Of a DNA stretch of 22,822 nt, positions 1 through 7,277 are shown piece by piece. Source of the DNA: JAQBFJ01 sp032123435 (GTDB lineage: Bacteria; Verrucomicrobiota; Kiritimatiellia; UBA8416; JAQBFJ01); NCBI GenBank assembly GCA_032123435.1, contig JAQBFJ010000248.1, positions 1 through 22,822 of the forward strand. The letters run 5' to 3'. A model generated the notes under the pieces. That model was not told the DNA's origin. It did no database searches and was given only the letters and a program-made list of their open reading frames with translations. How positions within the stretch are numbered: position 1 is the first letter of the stretch; each line of letters begins with the position of its first letter. The position numbers were made by a program, and so were the translations under genes.

Positions 1-151
1 GGTCAGCCCTCAAAATAGTAAAATAAGGAATTGCAGAACAAATTTCTCCACCTTATTGCATATTCGCTGCGCGAAATGCAAACTGTGAAAATGACGTTCG
101 GTCCAAAAGAAAAAGATGGAAAACATTCTACGCTACTGATACTTTATAATT

Positions 152-382
152 ATGACTGGAAAACAATTTTTTGATTGGCAAACTGATGGCGGAACCGACG
201 ATGTCATGCGACTCGTCAACTGTCTTGAAAAAGCTGACATCGCATGGTGTGCTATTGGTGGAGTAGCTGTGAACCATTGGGCAAAACAGCCCATGATTAC
301 ACAATACGTTGACTTTGTCGTGCGCAGGCCCGCACATCAGCCCAGGCTGATGCCTGCAGGACAGTCTGCCGTTTTGAATTAA
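152..382 (+). pseudogene. Truncated nucleotidyltransferase-like gene (N-terminal fragment)
   Basis: This 76-residue reading frame opens like the small MNT/AbiEii-type nucleotidyltransferases. A helical stretch (LVNCLEKADIAWCAIGG, residues 21-37) leads into the Gly-Gly motif, followed by AVNHWAKQPMITQYVDFVV. In this fold a DxD pair after the GG motif binds metal. Here the first Asp position reads Tyr (QYVDF), and everything after VDFVV is lost. The remaining residues are translated from a short GC-rich palindrome at 336-351. Full-length relatives are about 150-250 residues, so this is a remnant, not a working enzyme. The frame stops 2 bases before the 3' CCA end of the convergent tRNA-Tyr, a position typical of integration or deletion endpoints. 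No strong ribosome-binding site precedes it. The family call rests on recalled motif similarity. The truncation is clear if that call is right. Confidence 0.5.
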
Positions 383-384
383 AA

Positions 385-468
385 TGGTGGCGGGTCTTGG
401 ACTCGAACCAAGGAACCCAGAGGGAGCAGATTTACAGTCTGCCGCAATTGCCACTATGCGAACCCGCC
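385..468 (-). tRNA. tRNA-Tyr (anticodon GTA), CCA encoded
   Basis: On the minus strand a 7-bp acceptor stem (GGCGGGT with ACCCGCC) encloses a D arm, an anticodon stem GCAGA/TCTGC with loop CTGTAAA (anticodon GTA), an extended variable arm as expected for bacterial tRNA-Tyr, and a T arm CTTGG-TTCGAGT-CCAAG. The discriminator is A and the terminal CCA is encoded at 385-387. All parts are intact. It lies downstream of the cyclic-nucleotide-binding gene in the same orientation. Confidence 0.95.
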
Positions 469-503
469 ACTACAAATTGTTTTCTATTCTCCTTATTACC
501 AGA

Positions 504-525
504 GCCAATCTTTGTCAAGATTGGC
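504..525 (-). other. Perfect 9-bp hairpin between a CDS and tRNA-Tyr
   Basis: GCCAATCTT and AAGATTGGC form an uninterrupted 9-bp stem with a 4-base loop. It lies between the stop of the cyclic-nucleotide-binding gene and tRNA-Tyr, all on the minus strand. Neither side has a run of T, so it is not a textbook intrinsic terminator. It could be a processing or stabilising structure, or a weak terminator. Confidence 0.4.
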
Positions 526-574
526 GCAGACTGATCACCAGGAGCACCCTACCCCATTTGTTATATCTAAAGGA

Positions 575-1024
575 TTATCCGGTATAAGTCCAACCTTCAA
601 TTGCCCAAAGAATGGTACGCTTTATCTCATCATTGTTGTCACGCAACCTGTCCGTAAGCGTACGCGCCATGTTTCTGTATATCTTGGCACCTATAACAGG
701 ATTACTCGAAACCAATCCTTCAAACGGAGCTTTGGGTAATTCCATCAGCTCACAATTATCAGCGGCAATAACCGCAGCTGAACGCGGCTCTGCACCGAAA
801 AAGGACATCTCACCGAAAAACTCACCAGCCCCCAATTCTTTAAGACATTTTTTCCGTTCAGCGTCTATACCCTTCTCCACCCTCAATTTTCCCGAAAGAA
901 TGACAAACAACGAACCGCCTTCTTCATTTTCTTTAACTACATAATCGCCCTTGGCGTATTTCTTTATAGCGCCTATTTTTTCTACCGACGCCCGTTCCTC
1001 CGCCGTAAGATCTTCAAGCAGCAT
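575..1024 (-). CDS. Cyclic-nucleotide-binding (cNMP) domain protein without a DNA-binding domain
   Basis: The 149-residue product is a single Crp/Fnr-type cNMP-binding jelly roll. Visible elements are the early strand YAKGDYVVKENEEGGSLFVI, the Gly-rich turn before FFGEMSFF, and the phosphate-binding-cassette region ending RSAAVIAADNCELMEL. A C-terminal helix (IGAKIYRNMARTLTDRL) follows. No helix-turn-helix follows, so this is not a complete Crp-type regulator. Stand-alone cNMP domains usually act as sensors or regulatory subunits. The cassette has FGEMSFFGAEPRSAAV where classic cAMP binders have FGELALL and RAASV, so the ligand is uncertain. The start at 1024 is chosen because AAAGGAGATATT immediately precedes that ATG. 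An upstream ATG at 1072 lacks a comparable site. It is unlinked in function to its neighbours as far as can be seen. Confidence 0.85.
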   Translation of the reverse strand: MLLEDLTAEERASVEKIGAIKKYAKGDYVVKENEEGGSLFVILSGKLRVEKGIDAERKKCLKELGAGEFFGEMSFFGAEPRSAAVIAADNCELMELPKAPFEGLVSSNPVIGAKIYRNMARTLTDRLRDNNDEIKRTILWAIEGWTYTG

Positions 1025-1183
1025 AATATCTCCTTTCAACATCAGTCGTAATATAAGAACGCTATGTTCCAAGAAATAACATCCGGAAACACATGAATCC
1101 AGCTTAATTTAAGCGCATTTATACACGGGTTAAACACTGTAAAACAACAGAAATGGCCACTCATTTAAAAAAAAGACCGAGTG

Positions 1184-1897
1184 TTACTTATCTTCCGCCA
1201 ACTCCTCATCAATATCTAACAGCACTTCTTCCTGCCGAGCCACGCCTACCCCTTTTTCCTCTTCCGGTTCAATCCTGACATTCTTCGTAGCCATGGGAAT
1301 GACGTCATCCATGATCATCAAACCTTCGTCATCAGGAGGAAGATCAATCTTCTCGCCCGGCTTACCGTACTTGCCGTAACGACGCCGGTCAGCATTAAGG
1401 TCAACGATTTCCAGCTCGTGCCGCCTGGCAAGCCAACGCCACGCTCTTGGAGAAAAATTCAACACTTCATTAACACTGTTTACCACGGTAACTTTATCCA
1501 GGGTTGGAATTATCCTTACATCCTGACCCCATGCTGATGCACTGCGAATAGAATTAACTACCTTTTCAGTGCCGCCAATTATAATGACGGTTTTGGGCAG
1601 TGGGTCAAACAGCGATCCGTTCCGGTACAGGGAAGAGTCTATTTGAACCCAATCATTAAGACGCTTATCCCATATATGCAGAACAGGCATAGCTCCATCC
1701 ATTTCAGTGCCGTACGCGATTAATTTCAAGGGAGCAATCTTGGCAAAATCGAAACCAAGCTGTACGATAGCGTGCCGTGAAGGTATTATCATTAATACCT
1801 CATCACGCTTCGGCGCGGCGTCCGATGCACCGTTGACTCCAACAACAAATAATAGACCAACCAATAACGGAAAAAAAACACGACTTTTGATAAACAT
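1184..1897 (-). CDS. Exported protein of unknown function
   Basis: The 237-residue protein starts with a clear signal peptide: basic MFIKSR, a hydrophobic core FFPLLVGLLFVVGVNG, then ASDAAP as a plausible cleavage region. The mature part looks like an alpha/beta domain. VLMIIPSRHAIVQLGFDFAK is followed later by KTVIIIGGTEKVVNSIRSAS, a hydrophobic strand ending in Gly-Gly that recalls the nucleotide- or wall-binding folds with a V-I-I-G-G turn. The C-terminus is highly acidic (many Glu and Asp over the last 35 residues) and probably disordered. GAGGAGG stands 9 bases before the ATG, which supports the start. I do not recognise the family. It lies about 115 bases downstream of etfA in the same orientation and could be cotranscribed, but nothing ties it to electron transfer. 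Confidence 0.75.
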   Translation of the reverse strand: MFIKSRVFFPLLVGLLFVVGVNGASDAAPKRDEVLMIIPSRHAIVQLGFDFAKIAPLKLIAYGTEMDGAMPVLHIWDKRLNDWVQIDSSLYRNGSLFDPLPKTVIIIGGTEKVVNSIRSASAWGQDVRIIPTLDKVTVVNSVNEVLNFSPRAWRWLARRHELEIVDLNADRRRYGKYGKPGEKIDLPPDDEGLMIMDDVIPMATKNVRIEPEEEKGVGVARQEEVLLDIDEELAEDK

Positions 1898-2013
1898 AGT
1901 AAAAATCCTCCTCTGGACCTTCTATTAAACGTAAATTTTTCTTATTTCCCGATAAATATACACATACTGCCACTCAGCGGTACATTCTCAGGGCAACAGA
2001 CATAGTTGTCAAT

Positions 2014-3228
2014 TCATTTTCCGAGCACTTTACTAAAACGCTCGGTCAATAATGGCACTATTTTCAGGACATCGCCGACGATACCGTATGTAGCAACATT
2101 AAATATGGGCGCGTCGGCGCTTTTATTGATGGCAATTATTATTTCAGCTGAAGACATTCCGGCTAAATGCTGAATTTGGCCGCTTATTCCACAGGCAAAA
2201 TAGATTTTAGGGCATACTGTCTTACCCGTCTGACCAACCTGATGCGAGTAAGGAATCCAACCAGCGTCCACAGCAGCACGGGAGGCGCCTACCCCGGCGC
2301 CAAGCACCTCCGCAAAATCACGTAAAATCGAGAAATTGGCAGGATCAAGCATACCCCTGCCCCCTGAAACAATGATATTCGCTTCAGCAATGTTAACAGT
2401 TGTTTCGCGTTCTTCAACGAAATTCAAGCGTTTAGTCCTGGATTTCAACAGCTCAGAGGCAATCTTTTCCACGATACTGTCACCAGTACGTCCTGAACAT
2501 ATTTCAGCTTCTTTCATTACCTTGTGCCTGACAGTAGCCATTTGCGGACGTTTATCGGGTGTAATAATGGTTGCCATTATATTACCACCAAACGCCGGCC
2601 TGGTCTGAAGAAGATTCCTTGTTTCGGGATCAATAGCCAGCCCTGTACAATCTGCCGTCAAACCCGTATCTATAGATACAGCAACACGTGACACCAAACT
2701 GCGCCCAACAGTTGTGGCACCGCAAAGCAATATGTTCGGCTTGTGTTTCTTGACCAGCTCAATTAACGCGGCTGAATACGGTTCATCCTGAAAGTACGCA
2801 AGAGATGGCTGATCAACAACGTAAACCTTATCCGCCCCGCGACTGATAAGATCACTGCTCTGCCCGGTAATACCTGACCCGATAAGTACGGCACATAATT
2901 TCATGCCAAGATCATCAGCCAGCTTTCGGCCTTCGCCGAGCAATTCATACGTTATTGATTCTATTTTGCCCGCAGTTTGTTCCGCAAACACCCAGACATT
3001 CTTGTATTCAGACAGGTCACATGCCTTGTCTGACCGATCTGTTGTTTTCTCCAGGAGAATGGCATCGAATTTACACTCCTCCACGCATGCGCCGCATAAG
3101 GTGCATTTATCCAGATCGATTACAGCAAGTCTGTCAGTCACGGTTATTGCCGCAAAAGGGCAAGCTTTAACACAAAGCGAACAACCTGTGCATTTATCGA
3201 TGATTATGGTTATTGGATCCTTACCCAT
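2014..3228 (-). CDS. etfA: Electron transfer flavoprotein alpha subunit with N-terminal 2x[4Fe-4S] ferredoxin domain
   Basis: Residues 1-60 form a bacterial ferredoxin domain with two complete CxxCxxCxxxC clusters (Cys13/16/19/23 and Cys42/45/48/52). The rest is an EtfA. The alpha/beta domain begins near YKNVWVFAEQ. The C-terminal FAD-binding domain carries SGGRGM, SRAAVDAGW and HQVGQTGKTVCPKIYFACG, then SGQIQHLAGM. Ferredoxin-fused EtfA subunits are known from anaerobic complexes such as lactate dehydrogenase/Etf and caffeyl- or acryloyl-CoA reductase/Etf, where electrons also pass through iron-sulfur clusters. The start codon overlaps the etfB stop (TAATG), so the two are translationally coupled. 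No acyl-CoA dehydrogenase, LDH or Etf:quinone oxidoreductase gene is in the window, so the redox partner is unknown. Length (404 aa) fits the fused form. Confidence 0.95.
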   Translation of the reverse strand: MGKDPITIIIDKCTGCSLCVKACPFAAITVTDRLAVIDLDKCTLCGACVEECKFDAILLEKTTDRSDKACDLSEYKNVWVFAEQTAGKIESITYELLGEGRKLADDLGMKLCAVLIGSGITGQSSDLISRGADKVYVVDQPSLAYFQDEPYSAALIELVKKHKPNILLCGATTVGRSLVSRVAVSIDTGLTADCTGLAIDPETRNLLQTRPAFGGNIMATIITPDKRPQMATVRHKVMKEAEICSGRTGDSIVEKIASELLKSRTKRLNFVEERETTVNIAEANIIVSGGRGMLDPANFSILRDFAEVLGAGVGASRAAVDAGWIPYSHQVGQTGKTVCPKIYFACGISGQIQHLAGMSSAEIIIAINKSADAPIFNVATYGIVGDVLKIVPLLTERFSKVLGK

Positions 3229-4022
3229 TACGCCCCCGCGCCGATGACGGCTTCTTTCAATTCATTCACGAGCTCCGCAACCATTTCATGCGGCTCACCA
3301 GTAAGCATTTTCCCACCTTTTCTCGGTTCCGGCGTGAATATTTTCACCACCTTCGTCGGCGATCCATTCAATCCAAGCTTTTGCTGATTGCCCTGTATAT
3401 CATTCGCCGTCCATTTAATTATCTGAGCTTTCTTGGCCGCCATTTTCCCCTTGAGCGACGGCAGGCGCGGCTCATTGATTTCCTTGACCACAGTAAGAAG
3501 ACACGGAAGCGGCGATTCTATGACTTCATATCCATTTTCCAGCAAGCGTTCGGCTACAATCCGATCTTCCGTAATTTCTTCAACTTTTCGCACGTAAGTG
3601 ATTTGCGGCAGATCCAGATGAGTAGCAATGCCAGGCCCGACCTGTGCGGTATCGCCATCTGATGCCTGTTTACCGCAGATAATAAGATTGAAATCCCCCA
3701 CTTTTTTCAGCGCGAGTGCCAATGTATAACTTGTAGCCCATGTATCACTGCCGGCAAACGCGCGATCAGAAACGAGGATACCTTCATCCACACCCATTGA
3801 AATCGCTTCACGCAGCGCCGTCTCGGCCTGCGGCGGGCCCATACTCAAAGCGGTAACCTTGCCCCCCAATTTTGCCTTAAGACGCAACGCTTCTTCAATG
3901 GCGTACATGTCAAACGGGTTAATAATGGAAGCCACTCCTTCACGAATCAAAGTGTTGGTTTCCGGGTTAATCCGGACATCAGTTGTGTCAGGTACCTGTT
4001 TTACACATACGACAAAATGCAT
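3228..4022 (-). CDS. etfB: Electron transfer flavoprotein beta subunit
   Basis: The 264-residue protein has the EtfB pattern throughout: VCVKQVPDT at the start, NPFDMYAIEEALRLK, VTALSMGPPQAETALREA and MGVDEGILVSD, then the nucleotide-binding stretch CGKQASDGDTAQVGP. EtfBs of ordinary respiratory Etf usually have a D-D/N-Q-T type motif where this has DGDTAQVGP. The latter is typical of Etfs in anaerobes, including flavin-based electron-bifurcating ones, so bifurcation is possible but not proved. It pairs with the ferredoxin-fused EtfA through a one-base TAATG overlap. AAGGGG lies about 13 bases before the ATG. The gene is divergent from serC across a 216-base AT-rich intergenic region. Confidence 0.95.
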   Translation of the reverse strand: MHFVVCVKQVPDTTDVRINPETNTLIREGVASIINPFDMYAIEEALRLKAKLGGKVTALSMGPPQAETALREAISMGVDEGILVSDRAFAGSDTWATSYTLALALKKVGDFNLIICGKQASDGDTAQVGPGIATHLDLPQITYVRKVEEITEDRIVAERLLENGYEVIESPLPCLLTVVKEINEPRLPSLKGKMAAKKAQIIKWTANDIQGNQQKLGLNGSPTKVVKIFTPEPRKGGKMLTGEPHEMVAELVNELKEAVIGAGA

Positions 4023-4060
4023 TTGAACAATAACCCCTTTTTATTGTTTTTGAAAACGAA

Positions 4061-4090
4061 ACCATACAAGCTAATCATGAATTATTGCAA
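4061..4090 (-). promoter_or_regulatory. Weak candidate promoter for etfBA
   Basis: On the minus strand TTGCAA (4090-4085) and TATGGT (4066-4061) are separated by 18 bases, about 38 bases upstream of the etfB start. This fits a sigma-70-like element, but the -10 box is poor and the region is AT-rich, so chance matches are likely. Confidence 0.25.
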
Positions 4091-4238
4091 GAAAAAAGGC
4101 CGGCAAACAGTAAATAAAGTTGTTCCAACTCATGAAATGCAAGGCTTCTGTTTTTTTAACTTTAAACACTGCCTCCTTACAGTTACATTATCGTCGTTTA
4201 CATTTCTTATTTATTTCTTAAAGAAAGGGAAAACTAGA

Positions 4239-5315
4239 ATGACACGCATTTACAATTTCAGCGCAGGTCCGGCAGTACTTCCACTTGAAGTTTTGCAGGA
4301 GGCCCAGAAGGAGCTTGTTGATTACAAGGGCAGTGGAATGTCGATTCTTGAATCCAGTCATCGCGGAAAGGAATATGACGCCGTGCATCAGGAAGCCATT
4401 GCCAATTTCAAAGAACTGCTCGGGATCGGCGATGATTATTCGATTCTTTTTTTACAGGGCGGGGCGAGCACGCAGTTCGCAATGCTCCCCATGAATCTGC
4501 TTGGACATGGCCAAACCGCGGATTACATCAATTCCGGAGTATGGGCAACCAAGGCGATAGCAGAAGCAAAGAAAATCGGGAAGGTTAATATCGCCGCCGA
4601 TTGCGCCAAGGACATCCCGACACGAATGCCTTCAGTAAACGATTTGAAGTTCACGGATGGCGCGGCTTATCTGCACATTACATCCAACGAAACGATTGCC
4701 GGATCTCAGTGGAAGACTTTTCCGAAAACGGACTCGCCACTGGTCGCCGACATGTCATCAGACATGCTGTCACGCAAGTTTGACATGAAGCAGTTCGCGC
4801 TGGTCTATGCCGGCGCGCAGAAGAATGTCGGGCCGGCAGGCGCCGCTCTTGTTGTTATGCGTAAAGATCTTGCTGAACGCGTGCCTGACAATGTTCCCAC
4901 CATGCTGAAATACAAGACGCATATTGATAACGATTCCCTCTTTAATACACCGCCTTGTTTTACAATATACATCATGATGCTGGTAACGCGCTGGATTAAG
5001 AAAATGGGACTGGACAACCTGTATAAACAGAACATTGAAAAAGCCGCCAGAATCTACGCGGTCATAGACGGAACCGGCTTCTACACCGGCACAGCCGTGC
5101 GTGAATACAGGTCCGATATGAACATAACCTTCCGCCTGCCCTCAGAAGAACTGGAAGCCAAATTCATTGCTGAAGCATCAAAGCAAGGCATGAAAGGGCT
5201 TAAAGGCCACAGATCAGTCGGCGGGGTACGCGCCTCCGTTTACAACGCGTTTCCAGTGGAGGGCATTGACGCGTTTACAAGCTTCATGAAAGAGTTCGAA
5301 CAGAAAAACGGTTAA
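4239..5315 (+). CDS. serC: Phosphoserine aminotransferase
   Basis: This PLP enzyme converts 3-phosphohydroxypyruvate and glutamate to phosphoserine in serine synthesis, and can also serve pyridoxal phosphate synthesis. The 358-residue product opens with IYNFSAGPAVLP, a SerC signature. It has GQ/GGASTQF for cofactor phosphate binding, the Asp of VADMSSD, and the Schiff-base lysine Lys195 in YAGAQKNVGPAG. The end GLKGHRSVGGVRASVYNA holds substrate-binding Arg/His residues. The length matches the usual 360. The start is set at 4239 because the family begins at MTRIYNFSAGP and a purine-rich site (AAAGAAAGGG) precedes it. The open frame runs 222 bases further upstream but that extension resembles nothing. 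A URO-D-family gene follows after 16 bases, probably in the same transcript. No serA or serB is in view. Confidence 0.96.
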   Translation: MTRIYNFSAGPAVLPLEVLQEAQKELVDYKGSGMSILESSHRGKEYDAVHQEAIANFKELLGIGDDYSILFLQGGASTQFAMLPMNLLGHGQTADYINSGVWATKAIAEAKKIGKVNIAADCAKDIPTRMPSVNDLKFTDGAAYLHITSNETIAGSQWKTFPKTDSPLVADMSSDMLSRKFDMKQFALVYAGAQKNVGPAGAALVVMRKDLAERVPDNVPTMLKYKTHIDNDSLFNTPPCFTIYIMMLVTRWIKKMGLDNLYKQNIEKAARIYAVIDGTGFYTGTAVREYRSDMNITFRLPSEELEAKFIAEASKQGMKGLKGHRSVGGVRASVYNAFPVEGIDAFTSFMKEFEQKNG

Positions 5316-5331
5316 CAAAGAATCTCTTACG

Positions 5332-6324
5332 ATGACACCACGTGATATAATTCTTGCGAACTTGAACCATACCAATCCACCACGTCCCGGCATGACATTT
5401 GATCATGACAGGATCAACGACGTTCTCCTTTCCTGGCCGGACGCGTCACGGACCTATACCCCGAAACGCTGGCAGGAAGGAAAAAAGGAATTCTACGACG
5501 ACGAATGGGGTAACATCTGGGTGCGAATGGTAGACGGCTGTGCACGCGGAGAAATTCACCAGCCTGTTCTTGATACATGGGACAAATTGGACACCTTTGT
5601 CATTCCCGATTACACGAATGAGGCAAGATACTCTACAATGCGCGACCTTTTTTCCCGTCCCACGGACAAATTCAAAATGGCCGGTATAGGAGGTTGGATA
5701 TTTGACAACGCGCGTTATCTCAGGAAAATGGAAGTCTATTTCATGGATATGGCTCTATACCCTGATGAGTTGAAACGGCTTCACAGTATGGTAGCCAAGG
5801 TTTATGAAGCACGCATACATGGCGCCGGAAAAGCAGGTGCGGACGGAATATTCATAGGCGAAGATATGGGAACGCAAAATGGTCTTTTATTCAGCCCCGA
5901 CATGTTCCGTGAATACTTCAAGCCTGACTACACAAGACTTATGGGAATAGCTCATAATTACGGCATGAAAATTTTCATGCATTCATGCGGCAAGAATTGG
6001 GAAATTATTGATGACCTTATAGACTGCGGCGTTGACTGCTTTCAGTTTGACCAGCCGGCAATATATGACATGGAAGCTCTTGCGCGTAAATTCAGATCCC
6101 GCAAAGTCGCATTATGGTCGCCCGTAGATATCCAAAAAGTCCTTCCTACCGGCAACAAGGCGTTCATAGAAAAGGAAACATTGAAAATGCTGAACATCTT
6201 CGATGGCTGTCTCCTGACGAAGAATTATCCGGATCTTCCCGGTATAGGAATCAACGAAGAATGGGACATGTGGGCATATAACGCGATACTAGAATTCAGC
6301 CGGTCAAAAGGGGTAACCCTTTAA
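5332..6324 (+). CDS. Uroporphyrinogen decarboxylase (URO-D) superfamily protein, probable methyltransferase-like type
   Basis: The 330-residue protein has the URO-D/MtaA TIM-barrel layout, opening with MTPRDIILANLNHTNPPRPG, a start common in this superfamily. Residues 217-219 are HSC in FMHSCGKNWEII, and a further cysteine sits at 293 (FDGCLLT). That gives an H-x-C-x(n)-C arrangement like the zinc site of corrinoid-dependent methyltransferases (MtaA, MtbA, CmuA). True HemE proteins lack this, so haem synthesis is unlikely. DGIFIGEDMGTQNG (171-184) contributes acidic residues at the barrel mouth. The substrate cannot be read from sequence, and no corrinoid protein gene is nearby. It starts 16 bases after serC and is probably cotranscribed. 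The ribosome-binding site is weak, so translation may be coupled. Many paralogues of this type occur in Kiritimatiellota and Lentisphaerota (general knowledge). Confidence 0.85.
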   Translation: MTPRDIILANLNHTNPPRPGMTFDHDRINDVLLSWPDASRTYTPKRWQEGKKEFYDDEWGNIWVRMVDGCARGEIHQPVLDTWDKLDTFVIPDYTNEARYSTMRDLFSRPTDKFKMAGIGGWIFDNARYLRKMEVYFMDMALYPDELKRLHSMVAKVYEARIHGAGKAGADGIFIGEDMGTQNGLLFSPDMFREYFKPDYTRLMGIAHNYGMKIFMHSCGKNWEIIDDLIDCGVDCFQFDQPAIYDMEALARKFRSRKVALWSPVDIQKVLPTGNKAFIEKETLKMLNIFDGCLLTKNYPDLPGIGINEEWDMWAYNAILEFSRSKGVTL

Positions 6325-6385
6325 TCCTTTTGCGCTGGCAATCAGGAAAGAGTTCCGTTAATGTAATGTATATATGTTCTGTGTT

Positions 6386-6460
6386 GCGGGAGTAATTCAG
6401 TGGTAGAATGTCAGCTTCCCAAGCTGAATGTCGCGGGTTCGATCCCCGTCTCCCGCTCCA
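6386..6460 (+). tRNA. tRNA-Gly (anticodon CCC), CCA encoded
   Basis: A 7-bp acceptor stem (GCGGGAG with CTCCCGC) encloses a D arm, an anticodon stem TCAGC/GCTGA with loop TTCCCAA (anticodon CCC), and a T arm GCGGG-TTCGATC-CCCGT. The discriminator is T and the CCA is encoded. The gene is intact. Its 3' half is repeated exactly at 9689-9728, so it served as an integration target that was regenerated at the left end of the island. Confidence 0.95.
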
Positions 6461-6462
6461 TA
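6423..6462 (+). repeat. Left attachment-like direct repeat (3' half of tRNA-Gly)
   Basis: The repeat runs from the 3' side of the anticodon stem (GCTGA) through the T arm, acceptor, CCA and two more bases (TA). It is identical over 40 bases to 9689-9728. Identity ends on both sides at once, as expected for att core sequences. Confidence 0.9.
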
Positions 6463-6518
6463 CAAGATTTTGTAATTTAAGCTTCCTAACCCGTTTATTT
6501 CACGAGTTCAGGCCAATC

Positions 6519-6604
6519 AAGGCCAAGGCATTGAGGACGAAGCTGTATGAATATACCGCGAATCCTCAATAACGCCGGCCTTGGCGGGCATAGGCTCGCC
6601 TATG
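6519..6604. ncRNA. Candidate structured RNA: nested stem plus adjacent hairpin
   Basis: Three nested helices fold in order. GCCAAGG (6522-6528) pairs with CCTTGGC (6579-6585). ATTGAGGA (6530-6537) pairs with TCCTCAAT (6563-6570). Inside, GC-T-GTAT pairs with ATAC-C-GC around a GAAT loop. A 6-bp hairpin CATAGG-CTCG-CCTATG (6589-6604) follows directly. An asymmetric 8-base bulge separates the outer two helices on the 3' side. There is no reading frame here. This could be a small RNA, a riboregulator, a transposon or REP-like end, or an unrecognised recombination site. Strand is not settled. No covariance evidence was available. Confidence 0.45.
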
Positions 6605-7164
6605 GTGAAAAATTGCATGTATCTTTTCTTTCCTGAAACCATATTGCAAAATGTATCTACCAAATAATCTTTAACTACTGCGCAAAGCCATTGCTTTATA
6701 ACGTCTTACCCCATGCGCATGCAATTCTTCATGAAATATGCGGGCTAACCTCCAAGTTCTTGTAAGAATTTCCCTTTAATCTACAACATTTTGGAATAAC
6801 CCTACAATTTCTTGGAGAATGAGGGGGTTTTAGGCGGTTTTGATGTCCGGGCGATTTTCCGGGCGATTCTACACTTGAGATCCTTCCCAATGTCGCTCCC
6901 TGTCGTCGCTGTCATATGGGCTTAAAGGTGACTTAGGGGTTTGAGGGAGGAGTTCTAAAAGGTTTTGGGTTTCCGGCCCCCTGCCCTCTTTGCCAACGTA
7001 AGTGAGAATAACAGTCACGGGAATTAGACAGGAGAATGTAGGAGGGATGAGTTTTGTGACCCTACGGGTCTCTTTTTGCGCAATTATTTTCTGACAGGGC
7101 ATTTGGAAGATGTTTCTGTTAATTTTGATATGTTTCTATATTTGATAAAAATCTTTCGTGGTTT
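6605..7164. other. Gene-free left part of the island
   Basis: I see no credible coding region in these 560 bases. A 77-codon frame on the minus strand (6869-7102) has no ribosome-binding site and no recognisable motif. Isolated core-like heptamers occur on both strands without a paired stem. A plus-strand terminator-like hairpin lies at 7056-7078. The stretch could hold decayed cassettes or an unrecognised noncoding function. Confidence 0.5.
7056..7078 (+). terminator. Candidate rho-independent terminator
   Basis: GACCC-TAC-GGGTC (7058-7070) is followed by TCTTTTT, a short GC stem with a T tract on the plus strand. No plus-strand gene precedes it in the island, so if real it would end a noncoding transcript or read-through from tRNA-Gly. 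Confidence 0.45.
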
Positions 7165-7274
7165 GGGCAACACGCCGTTAAGGGCTGGTACTCTGACCCC
7201 GTCTCCGTATCGTTTCAGGCCGAGGCGCGAAGCGGCGCGGTTTGAAACGTACGTGTCGATGCTCTTGTTATGCC
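7165..7274 (-). other. attC-like recombination site of the toxin-antitoxin cassette
   Basis: Reading on the minus strand just after the toxin stop, the site opens with the core GGCATAAC (7274-7267). This is the reverse complement of GTTATGCC at the 5' edge of the same cassette (7884-7877). Next come GCATCGAC and an imperfect stem CGTTTCA/TGAAACG (7249-7243 and 7217-7211), extended by CGTA/TACG with one extrahelical base, as attC hairpins have. The far core is uncertain: GTTGCCC at 7171 is the best candidate, preceded by TTAACG as in the site at 9039-9117. Confidence 0.6.
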
Positions 7275-7277
7275 TGT

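Noticed and set aside
325..359. Palindrome downstream of the broken nucleotidyltransferase as a terminator
   Set aside because: The ATCAGC/GCTGAT stem has no T tract at its foot. More likely part of the sequence that replaced the gene's 3' end.
4017..4238. Upstream extension of the serC frame
   Set aside because: Phosphoserine aminotransferases start at the MTRIYNFSAGP motif. The extension has no similarity and overlaps the likely promoter region.
6869..7102. 77-codon minus-strand frame in the left part of the island
   Set aside because: No ribosome-binding site, no hydrophobic or motif pattern, low-complexity Pro/Ser/Arg content, and it overlaps a terminator-like hairpin.
6463..7164. A fifth cassette left of the toxin-antitoxin cassette
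   Set aside because: Isolated core-like heptamers (for example GTTAGCCC near 6748 on the minus strand) exist, but I found no paired stem and no core matching GTTGCCC at 7171. The test that the other four cassettes pass fails here.
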